Shown: piece after piece, positions 34,616 through 41,640 of the stretch
Position numbering within the stretch: the stretch's first letter is position 1
How the letters are laid out: the number at the start of each line of letters is the position of its first letter
From: UBA6115 sp050952935
GTDB lineage: Bacteria > Bacillota > Clostridia > Christensenellales > Aristaeellaceae
Reading direction: 5' to 3'
NCBI GenBank assembly: GCA_050952935.1
Contig: JBMNLS010000002.1
Coordinates: forward strand, 682,001 to 746,000
Length of the DNA stretch: 64,000 nucleotides
The notes under the pieces: generated by a model
Seen by the model: the letters and a program-made list of their open reading frames with translations, nothing else
What the model was told of the DNA's origin: nothing
The model's database searches: none
Translations under genes and position numbers: made by a program

Positions 34616-36100
34616 TCAGCCCAGGGGTTTCATGGTGGGGAAAAGCAGCACGTCACGGATGGATGCGCTGTCGGTTAGCAGCATGATCAGCCGGTCAACC
34701 CCCACGCCCAACCCCCCCGTTGGCGGCATGCCATATTCCAGGGCGTTGAGGAAGTCCTCATCCACCCGGGCATTTAACCCGCCCAGCCGATGCCGCTCTT
34801 TCACTTGCCGCTCAAAACGGGCGCGCTGGTCAAAGGGATCGTTGAGCTCTGAAAACGCGTTGCCAAACTCACTTCCGCAGATGAAAAACTCAAAGCGTTC
34901 CGTCAGCCACGGGTCTTCCGGTTTGCGCTTGGCCAGGGGAGAAATTTCCACCGGATAATCGGTGATGAAGGTGGGTTGAATCAGCTTGTCTTCGACATAT
35001 TCGTCAAACAGCTCAGCCAGACAGTCCCCGCGGGTGGCGCCAGTCTCGATTTTAATGCCGCGCTCTTTCAAGCAATTGCGGGCGTCCTCGTCACTCTCCC
35101 AGGCAAAAAAGTCAATACCGCTTTCCTGCTTCACAGCCTCTGCCATGGTGATCCGCGGCCAGGGCGCGGCCAAGTTTATTTCTTTCCCTTGATAGGTGAC
35201 GTTTGTGGTACCGCAGGCTTCCATGGCAACAAAGGAGATCATCTCCTCCACCAGGCGCATGATCTCATGATAGTCCACATAGGCCTGATATACTTCCACC
35301 GTGGTAAACTCCGGGTTATGCTTGGGGCTCATGCCCTCATTTCTGAAAATGCGGCCAATTTCATACACCTTATCAAAGCCGCCTACGATCAGGCGCTTGA
35401 GATAAAGCTCTGTTTCGATCCGCAAAAACATGTCGATGTCCAGGGTATTGTGGTAGGTTTTGAAGGGACGCGCCGCAGCGCCGATTTCCAGTGTGTGCAA
35501 AATGGGTGTATCCACCTCCAGGAAACCCCTGGCATCCAGGAAGTGGCGGATCGCGTTGATGATGCGGGTGCGCTTGATAAAGGATTCCCGTACATCGGGG
35601 TTAACGATCATGTCAAGGTAGCGCTGGCGATAGCGCAGATCCATGTCTTGAAGCCCATGCCATTTTTCAGGCAGTGGCTTGAGGCACTTGGCAAGCAGGG
35701 TGATCTCCTCCGCATGCACGGAGATTTCCCCGGTTTTTGTTTTGAACACCTTGCCCCGGATGCCCAGCATGTCGCCCAGGTCATAGCTTTTGAATGTCTG
35801 ATAAGCTTCAAGACCCAGGTCATCCCGGCGCACATATACCTGAATCATCCCGACGGCATCAAGCAGATGAGCAAAGGAGGCTTTTCCCATCACCCGGCGG
35901 CTTGTCATCCGCCCGGCAATGGCTACCGTCTGGCCGTTTAGCTTTTCAAACTCATCTTTGATGGCGCTGCTGAGCGCATCCACAGGATACTTGGTCAACA
36001 GATAGGGGTTTTGCCCCTGATCCATCAATTCCTGAAGCTTGGCGCGGCGGATGCCCTCCTGCTCTGAAAAGGTCTGCTGATTTGCTGCCTGCTCTGACAT
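34616..36100 (-). CDS. lysS: Lysyl-tRNA synthetase, class II
   Basis: A 494-residue class II enzyme charging tRNA-Lys. It has the N-terminal OB-fold anticodon domain (VAIAGRMTSRRVMGKASFAHL split as VAIAGRMTSRR and GKASFAHLLD), motif 2 FRNEGMSPKHNPEFTTVEVY, and motif 3 GLGVGVDRLIMLLTD. It follows greA by 18 nt, a widespread gene pair. No T-box leader is visible upstream. Confidence 0.96.
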   Translation of the reverse strand: MSEQAANQQTFSEQEGIRRAKLQELMDQGQNPYLLTKYPVDALSSAIKDEFEKLNGQTVAIAGRMTSRRVMGKASFAHLLDAVGMIQVYVRRDDLGLEAYQTFKSYDLGDMLGIRGKVFKTKTGEISVHAEEITLLAKCLKPLPEKWHGLQDMDLRYRQRYLDMIVNPDVRESFIKRTRIINAIRHFLDARGFLEVDTPILHTLEIGAAARPFKTYHNTLDIDMFLRIETELYLKRLIVGGFDKVYEIGRIFRNEGMSPKHNPEFTTVEVYQAYVDYHEIMRLVEEMISFVAMEACGTTNVTYQGKEINLAAPWPRITMAEAVKQESGIDFFAWESDEDARNCLKERGIKIETGATRGDCLAELFDEYVEDKLIQPTFITDYPVEISPLAKRKPEDPWLTERFEFFICGSEFGNAFSELNDPFDQRARFERQVKERHRLGGLNARVDEDFLNALEYGMPPTGGLGVGVDRLIMLLTDSASIRDVLLFPTMKPLG

Positions 36101-36118
36101 ATGTCAAAAACTCCTTTT

Positions 36119-36613
36119 TTATCGGTGGATATCAAGAACTTTCAGGGTAACAATGCCGCCTGGGGCCTGCACCTTAACGGTTTGGCCTTTCTTTTTGCCC
36201 AGAAGCGCCGCGCCCATGGGGCTTTCGTTGGAGATGCGGTTGTTCATGGGGTCGCTTTCCCGGGCGCCCACAATGGTGTACTCAATCTCCTCTTTAAACT
36301 CAGCGTCATATACCCGCACCGTGGTGCCAATGTTGACCCGGTCGGTGGATACCTCGCTTTCGTCCACCACAATCGCGGTGCGGATGGTGTTCTCCAGGTC
36401 GATGATTTCCGCCTCCAGGCGGGACTGTTCGTTTTTGGCCTCATCATATTCGGCATTTTCACTCAAATCGCCAAACCCCCGGGCCACGGCGATCATCTCC
36501 GCCACCTCGGCGCGTCGGATGGTGGTCAGATACTGGAGCTTTTCCTCCAGTTTTTTCATGCCATCCACGGATACCACTGTTTTGTTGCTCAGCTCATGCT
36601 GTTTGCTGGACAT
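36119..36613 (-). CDS. greA: Transcription elongation factor GreA
   Basis: A 164-residue GreA that stimulates RNA cleavage in backtracked RNA polymerase. The N-terminal coiled coil carries the acidic tip (GDLSENAEYDEAKNEQ), and the C-terminal FKBP-like domain contains ISNESPMGAALLGKKKG. Upstream lie two possible promoters and an intrinsic terminator-like hairpin that may act in the leader. Confidence 0.95.
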   Translation of the reverse strand: MSSKQHELSNKTVVSVDGMKKLEEKLQYLTTIRRAEVAEMIAVARGFGDLSENAEYDEAKNEQSRLEAEIIDLENTIRTAIVVDESEVSTDRVNIGTTVRVYDAEFKEEIEYTIVGARESDPMNNRISNESPMGAALLGKKKGQTVKVQAPGGIVTLKVLDIHR

Positions 36614-36665
36614 GGTTCATTCTCCATTCGTTATCTAAGTATTTTGATACAGGCTACACTGCCCG

Positions 36666-36694
36666 TATATAGTTCTTTTCATTGACCCACGCAA
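36666..36694 (-). promoter_or_regulatory. Candidate proximal promoter of greA-lysS
   Basis: On the minus strand TTGCGT (36694-36689), a 17-bp spacer and TATATA (36671-36666), 53 bp before the greA ATG. Its -35 sits in the A/T tract of the upstream hairpin. Confidence 0.45.
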
Positions 36695-36724
36695 TAAAAA
36701 AACATGCGCTATCAAATCCGCATG
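36694..36724 (-). terminator. Intrinsic terminator-like hairpin in the greA leader
   Basis: On the minus strand CATGCG pairs with CGCATG over a 10-nt loop and is followed by TTTTTTTATT. It lies downstream of a good promoter (36753-36781) and upstream of greA, so it could end an early leader transcript, or simply end the transcript of the gene at 36842-38410. Confidence 0.65.
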
Positions 36725-36752
36725 CGCACGCGGGCTTCAACTGCGCGAGACA

Positions 36753-36781
36753 AGTATACGATAAACAGGCTGCCTTTGCAA
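36753..36781 (-). promoter_or_regulatory. Candidate distal promoter of greA
   Basis: On the minus strand TTGCAA (36781-36776), a 17-bp spacer and TATACT (36758-36753). Transcription from here would meet the hairpin at 36724-36694 after about 20 nt. Confidence 0.55.
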
Positions 36782-36785
36782 GCGG

Positions 36786-36834
36786 GTAAAGGCATTGCGT
36801 CACAGAAACAGTAAAGGCATTGCGTCACAGAAAC
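36786..36834. repeat. Two tandem copies of a 24-bp repeat, period 25
   Basis: GTAAAGGCATTGCGTCACAG plus AAAC occurs at 36786-36809 and identically at 36811-36834, between the stop of the membrane glycosyltransferase gene and the greA promoter. Only two copies; no CRISPR-like spacing. Confidence 0.8.
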
Positions 36835-36841
36835 CAGCCAT

Positions 36842-38410
36842 TTATGGCGCCAGCTCCTTCAGCCGGTAAAGCCGATAGGTGCACACCTCTCCCTCATAGG
36901 GGTGGGGGATGGTTTTCACAAGATCATAGGGCATGCCGGGATATAGTTCTTCTAGCTTCTGGTTGTTGGAGATGATATAGTCCACCTGCCCTTCCATGAC
37001 CATTTCCCTCCAGGCTTGTGCCCGCTCAGGCAGGTAGGTGTTAGTGGCGATGAAGTACTTATGCTCCGGCACAATTTCCGCCACATTCTGAAAGCCATGA
37101 TCCATATTGGCATGGGTTAGCAGGGTGGGGTTGGGCGTTTGATGAATGATGTCGCGGAACTGGTACTGGGGCAGGTCAGAGCGCCCATAGATCAGCAGAT
37201 AGCCATTCTGGCTGGAGGCCAAGGAGCGGGGCATGAGCACCGCCATAATCAGAATGGTGATTACTATTGAGCGCTTCAGCGTCATGGAAGGCCAGACGGA
37301 AGGCTTGACCAGGCTTAGAAAATAACGAAAACCAAGGACTGCCAGCACGCTCAGAGGAAGAAAATAATAATTGTACACAACAGGCAGCGTGATCAGCAGC
37401 AGAAGTATACTGGCATATACGCAGTGCACAGCTGTGCGCAGCTTGACATGGGGGTTTCTGCAGCTAAAGCCCAGCCCCCAGAAGCCCGCCACCGCCAGGC
37501 CTGTCATCAGGGGGCTTCCCAGGAAGCCCAGCAAAATCCTGCCAAAATAAAGAAAGGTGCCCTCGCCCCATCGCTGGGTGAACTGATCACCGATGGTTTT
37601 ATAGGCGTCCCCGGCATAGTGGACAACGTTTGATTTGAAATAGACGGCAAATAAATCCGAAAAAGAACCCGTCAGCCCAAAATAGAGCAGCGCCGGCAGG
37701 GAACCGATGACAATCCCAATAAGCCACAGCCCAATTATCTCAAGCAACCCTTTGTAATCTTTGTTCCTGACAGCGCAGATAAGAATCGCCACACAAAAGC
37801 CGATGTGAAACCCTAAGATGGTGTATTTGGTCCAGAAAATGATGGCGGTCACGATACCCTGAAGAACCCAGCTGCCTTTTGGCAGCTTTCCCCACTTTTC
37901 TTCGCCGGCCCATTGCAGCATGGTGTAAAGTGAATAGGATAAAAAAGGCAGCATCAATTCCTCAGCGCTGTCCCCATGGGTCAGGGCCAGGGACGCGGCG
38001 ACCGAGAAAACAAGCAACGGCATCACCGGAAGAATCAGCCTGAGCGGGAAATAAAGCGATAGGGAGCGGTAGGCGAAAAAAAGGAAAAAGGTCATCGTCA
38101 GTGTTTCCATCAGATACACGCCAAAAAAGGAGGGGTAGGAGATCAGGGTGGCCAGGATATGAAAAACATAAAGATACAAACCTTTTTGTTCAAAGACATC
38201 CGCGTACAGCACCCGGCCGTTCATCATCATCCGGGCCACGGTGATGTAGGCGTTGGCATCTCCCCAATCGTTGATGGGGTAAATAAAGGAAGATTTTGAG
38301 CAGACCGCGATAAAAGCCGCGGCGATCACAAAACAAGCCAGCAGGATTTTGTAGGGAAAAGGTTGTTTGGTCGGGATAGACATATCGGCAGAACGTGGGT
38401 TTGTTGGCAT
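36842..38410 (-). CDS. Multispanning membrane protein, GT-C (GT39/ArnT-like) glycosyltransferase
   Basis: A 522-residue integral membrane protein with about eleven transmembrane helices and a short C-terminal outer domain. The first external loop has DWGDANAYITVARMM, then GRVLYADVFEQKGLYLYVF, which matches the acidic loop of GT-C polyprenyl-phosphate-sugar transferases (the pattern G-x-x-x-Y-x-D-x-F/W with a following pL motif). It probably transfers a sugar to an envelope acceptor outside the membrane. It has no operon partner; the donor and acceptor are unknown. Confidence 0.7.
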   Translation of the reverse strand: MPTNPRSADMSIPTKQPFPYKILLACFVIAAAFIAVCSKSSFIYPINDWGDANAYITVARMMMNGRVLYADVFEQKGLYLYVFHILATLISYPSFFGVYLMETLTMTFFLFFAYRSLSLYFPLRLILPVMPLLVFSVAASLALTHGDSAEELMLPFLSYSLYTMLQWAGEEKWGKLPKGSWVLQGIVTAIIFWTKYTILGFHIGFCVAILICAVRNKDYKGLLEIIGLWLIGIVIGSLPALLYFGLTGSFSDLFAVYFKSNVVHYAGDAYKTIGDQFTQRWGEGTFLYFGRILLGFLGSPLMTGLAVAGFWGLGFSCRNPHVKLRTAVHCVYASILLLLITLPVVYNYYFLPLSVLAVLGFRYFLSLVKPSVWPSMTLKRSIVITILIMAVLMPRSLASSQNGYLLIYGRSDLPQYQFRDIIHQTPNPTLLTHANMDHGFQNVAEIVPEHKYFIATNTYLPERAQAWREMVMEGQVDYIISNNQKLEELYPGMPYDLVKTIPHPYEGEVCTYRLYRLKELAP

Positions 38411-38612
38411 CTAACTTATCTCCATGGTATTGCTGATTCATCAAATTTGATGGTATCGCTTTGCCTATCATACCAGCTTTTACTGATTATGGGCAGTCTG
38501 TTTATTATTTCGAGAGCAGAATGATGCAGGCGATTGCAATTGGTATAGATATAGGGTTAAAATATACTTAATAAGAGTAAAATGCTTGCGGAGAAAAGCG
38601 GAGATAAGGAAT

Positions 38613-39005
38613 ATGGACGGGTGGAAAGTGGATGAGCTGATGTATTTCGCGGGGGATGAGGTGCTGCTGCCCGCCTATGCCAAGCTGCGGGCGGAAATGC
38701 TTCGCTTATATCCAAGCAGCGAGGTGAGGGCGCAGAAATCCCAGATATCCTTTCGGAATCCCCATCCTTATGTTTGGGTATGGACATTGGCAGGCCATGA
38801 CTCGCGCAAGGCGGGAAAAGGGCCGCTTTTTATTACTTTCGCTTTCCCCTTTCCTATTGAAAGCCCGCTGATTCATACCAAGCTTGAGCCCTATCCGGGG
38901 CGCTGGACCCATCATGTGGCGGTCAATGCGCCTGAAGAAATCTCAGAGGAGCTGATAGGGCTGCTGCAAGCCTCCCACAGCTTCAGAAACGGCAAGCTTA
39001 GATAA
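38613..39005 (+). CDS. DUF5655-like small protein
   Basis: A 130-residue soluble protein. The stretch AQKSQISFRNPHPYVWVWTL and the C-terminal helix EEISEELIGLLQASHSF resemble DUF5655, a single-domain family of unknown function. The ATG at 38613 is chosen over a TTG nine codons earlier. It is convergent with the next gene, 7 nt apart. Confidence 0.65.
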   Translation: MDGWKVDELMYFAGDEVLLPAYAKLRAEMLRLYPSSEVRAQKSQISFRNPHPYVWVWTLAGHDSRKAGKGPLFITFAFPFPIESPLIHTKLEPYPGRWTHHVAVNAPEEISEELIGLLQASHSFRNGKLR

Positions 39006-39012
39006 ATATGAT

Positions 39013-39501
39013 TTATCCGGAAAGCGTTTCATTCTCATCCGCTGGTGCCCAGCTGGTCAGCGCTTTTTCATGGCTGAAGATGACGAGCTTATCACCAGGG
39101 TGCCAGGTGGGCGGCGGAAGATTGGCATCCCAGTACATCAGCCGGTCATCTATCGCCTCCCGCGGCGAGCCGGCGCTGAAAAGCAGGGGATAGAAGCGAA
39201 CGCCATCTCGTATCACCGTTTGATCATCAAGGGACTTAAAGAGCAGCACGCTGCGGCGCTGGCGGCCCTGGACGGCAAGCTCTAAAAAACGCCGGTATCG
39301 GGCCAAGGGCAGGATGTACAGGTGCAGGGCAAACACCGTCAGACAACCCAAGAGCGCGAACAAGGCGGCCGTCAGCCATTCCACGCGCTTGATGAAGCAG
39401 AAAGCCACAAGGCACAGTAAAACAACACCGGGAACAAGCCAGGTGAGGATGCGATGGCTCAGTTGTTTTTGAATGTCAGCAATATCCCTTTGATGATACA
39501 T
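39013..39501 (-). CDS. Two-helix membrane protein of unknown function
   Basis: A 162-residue protein with two adjacent transmembrane segments (WLVPGVVLLCLVAFCF and AALFALLGCLTVFALHLYIL) and a cytoplasmic C-terminal domain of about 85 residues ending in a beta-rich part (YWDANLPPPTWHPGDKLVIF) like small OB or PH-type folds. The start follows AGGAGG. No family recognised with confidence. Confidence 0.65.
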   Translation of the reverse strand: MYHQRDIADIQKQLSHRILTWLVPGVVLLCLVAFCFIKRVEWLTAALFALLGCLTVFALHLYILPLARYRRFLELAVQGRQRRSVLLFKSLDDQTVIRDGVRFYPLLFSAGSPREAIDDRLMYWDANLPPPTWHPGDKLVIFSHEKALTSWAPADENETLSG

Positions 39502-39632
39502 GGCATTCCTCCTGTTCACCCATCATACAGAAAACCATGGGCTGGGGCAAGAAAAACCTGTGAACGCATGATGCAAACCACGTTTTTTATGATATGATGT
39601 CCTTGTTTGACTGGGGAAGGAGGCTGTGTCTT

Positions 39633-40511
39633 TTGATTCAAACCATGGGCTTAACCAAGCGCTATGGCAGGGCGCGGGGGATAGAAAACCTGTCCATCCA
39701 TGTCAGCCGGGGGGACATCTATGGGTTTATCGGCTCAAACGGGGCCGGCAAATCCACCACCATCAGGCTGCTGCTGGGGCTGATCCGGCCTTCAGGTGGC
39801 AGCGCTAAGGTACTTGGCTTGGATATTCTTAAACATAAAAAGGAGATATTGGCGGGCGTTGGATACATTCCCTCTGAGATTTCCTACTATTCAGGCATGC
39901 GAGGGTTGGACGCGGCGCGCATGGCCGCAAGGCTCCGGCGCGTGGAATGCACAGCGGAGGCCCGGCGATTGGCTGAGCGTCTGAGCTTGGACCTTAACCG
40001 CAAGGTGACGGACCTCTCCTTTGGCAACAAGAAAAAGGTGGCCATTGTTTGCGCGCTTCAGCACAAGCCGGATCTGCTGATTCTGGATGAGCCCACCAGC
40101 GGCCTTGACCCGCTGATGCAAAAGGCCTTCTGGGATATCATTCTGGAGCGCCATCGCCAGGGGGCGACGGTTTTCCTTTCATCCCATGTGCTGTCTGAGA
40201 TTCAGCAGCACTGTACCCGTGCCGCCATCATCCGGGAGGGACGCCTGGTGGTGGAGGACGATGTGCGCACCCTGGCCCAGACCGCTGCCAAGCGCGTTAC
40301 CCTGCACAATGTGCGGGGTGAGCTCCCGGAGATTCAGGGCGCCAAAGACATGCATTGGGTGGGCAGCACGGTCAGCTTCCTTGTGCAGGGGGACGCACGG
40401 CAGCTGCTGGAGGATCTGCGCCGGGGAGACTTTGAAGACCTGACCATTACGGAACCTGATATGGAGGAGATATTCCTCCACTTCTATGAAAATGAGGGGG
40501 TGAGGACATGA
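39633..40511 (+). CDS. ABC-2 exporter ATPase
   Basis: A 292-residue ATPase with Walker A GFIGSNGAGKSTTIRLLLG, signature LSFGNKKKVAIVCAL and Walker B LLILDEPTSGLDP. The signature is degenerate (LSFGN instead of LSGGQ), as is seen in bacitracin/lantibiotic-type exporters. The start is taken as TTG at 39633, since AAGGAGG precedes it by 9 nt; ATG codons at 39594 lie before that site. It pairs with the overlapping permease gene. Confidence 0.87.
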   Translation: MIQTMGLTKRYGRARGIENLSIHVSRGDIYGFIGSNGAGKSTTIRLLLGLIRPSGGSAKVLGLDILKHKKEILAGVGYIPSEISYYSGMRGLDAARMAARLRRVECTAEARRLAERLSLDLNRKVTDLSFGNKKKVAIVCALQHKPDLLILDEPTSGLDPLMQKAFWDIILERHRQGATVFLSSHVLSEIQQHCTRAAIIREGRLVVEDDVRTLAQTAAKRVTLHNVRGELPEIQGAKDMHWVGSTVSFLVQGDARQLLEDLRRGDFEDLTITEPDMEEIFLHFYENEGVRT

Positions 40512-41296
40512 CGGTGCTGCGCCATGAGCTGAAAACCGGCCTTGGGGCCACGCTGATCTGGTCGGTGGCCCTGTCCATCTTTGCTATCATTGCCCTGGCG
40601 ATGTATCCTTTAGTGTCCAAATACTCCGACATGATCAATTTCCTCGTGGAGCGCATGGGCCTGATGGGGCAGATGTTCAACCTGCAAAACATGAACTTCT
40701 ACGAGTTTATGACCTACTATGGCCTGGAATATGGCAACATCATGGGTCTGGGGGGCGGGATGTTTGCCGCGGTGACCGGCATGGTCATGGTGGCCAAAGA
40801 GGAAGGACGCCACACGGCGGAATACCTGTTTTCCCAGCCGGTGGGGCGGGCCAGCGTGCTGATACAGAAATTCATGGCCTTGGTGATTCTGGTGGTGTTG
40901 CTGAATGTTTTTGGTGTTCTGGTTTCACTGGCGGGGATCAGCTTCATGAGTCAAACCATCAATCAGGACGCGTTTATCGGGTTCCATGTGTCGCTGCTGA
41001 TGATGAACCTGCAGGTGGCGGTGCTCTGCTTTGGCATTTCCTGCTTTAAAAAGCGGGACAATGTTGTGCCGGGCCTGGGCATCGTCCTGGCATTCTATTT
41101 CCTGAACCTGTTTATCAATGTCAATCGGCAAACCGCCGTGCTGGAATACCTGACCCCTTATTATTACACGGATATCTCCCGTATCACCGCGTCAAAAGGG
41201 CCGCTGTGGCGCTCCATCGGCCTGGGGTTTGCTTCAGCGGGGGCGATCTTAATTGCGGGATTTGGCTATTATACAAGAAAAGATCTGTCCATTTAG
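40508..41296 (+). CDS. ABC-2 type permease
   Basis: A 262-residue permease with six hydrophobic segments, beginning LRHELKTGLGATLIWSVALS, followed by a loop GLEYGNIMGLGGGMFAAVTGM that is characteristic of ABC-2 subfamily 3 permeases. The ATG overlaps the ATPase stop by 4 nt. Substrate unknown; antibiotic or lipid export is usual for this type. Confidence 0.87.
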   Translation: MTVLRHELKTGLGATLIWSVALSIFAIIALAMYPLVSKYSDMINFLVERMGLMGQMFNLQNMNFYEFMTYYGLEYGNIMGLGGGMFAAVTGMVMVAKEEGRHTAEYLFSQPVGRASVLIQKFMALVILVVLLNVFGVLVSLAGISFMSQTINQDAFIGFHVSLLMMNLQVAVLCFGISCFKKRDNVVPGLGIVLAFYFLNLFINVNRQTAVLEYLTPYYYTDISRITASKGPLWRSIGLGFASAGAILIAGFGYYTRKDLSI

Positions 41297-41307
41297 AAAG
41301 GAATCAC

Positions 41308-41640
41308 ATGGCCAAGCTTGAAAGAGAACTATGGGGCGACTTTGACCGGACGCTGAATCATGTTCACGAGGGGATCATGTCTGGCAGCATGTCGGCCAGC
41401 TTTGAGGATGAAAGCCATTGGGAAAGCGAGGACGTGCGCGTGGCGGTGCGTGTGTATGAGCGGTACAGCTGGCTTGGCAGCAACCGGGTCAGCATGTCGG
41501 TAACCCTGGCCGGCCGGGGGAACAACCTGTTCCTCACCGCCATTACCTCAGGCGGCTCCCAGGCGATGTTCTTTAAAATCAACACCTTTGGCGAATCAAA
41601 CTTTCTGCGCACCCTGGAAGAAGTGCTTGATGGCCTATAA
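41308..41640 (+). CDS. Small conserved-type protein (DUF6054-like)
   Basis: A 110-residue soluble alpha/beta protein (residues 10-60 form a strand-rich part, C-terminal FKINTFGESNFLRTLEEVL a helix). Similarity to DUF6054 is my tentative reading. AAAGGA precedes the ATG by 5 nt, and the gene follows the permease by 11 nt, so it is probably in the exporter operon. Its last 6 nt overlap the convergent LDT-CapA gene. Confidence 0.6.
   Translation: MAKLERELWGDFDRTLNHVHEGIMSGSMSASFEDESHWESEDVRVAVRVYERYSWLGSNRVSMSVTLAGRGNNLFLTAITSGGSQAMFFKINTFGESNFLRTLEEVLDGL

Noticed and set aside
34976..35941. A 321-codon open frame antisense to lysS
   Set aside because: Low-quality sequence with no recognisable motif over a highly conserved synthetase gene.
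36786..36834. CRISPR-like repeat
   Set aside because: Only two copies, one base apart, no spacers and no cas genes.
36614..36840. T-box riboswitch controlling lysS
   Set aside because: No T-box sequence or specifier stem is visible, and greA lies between this region and lysS.
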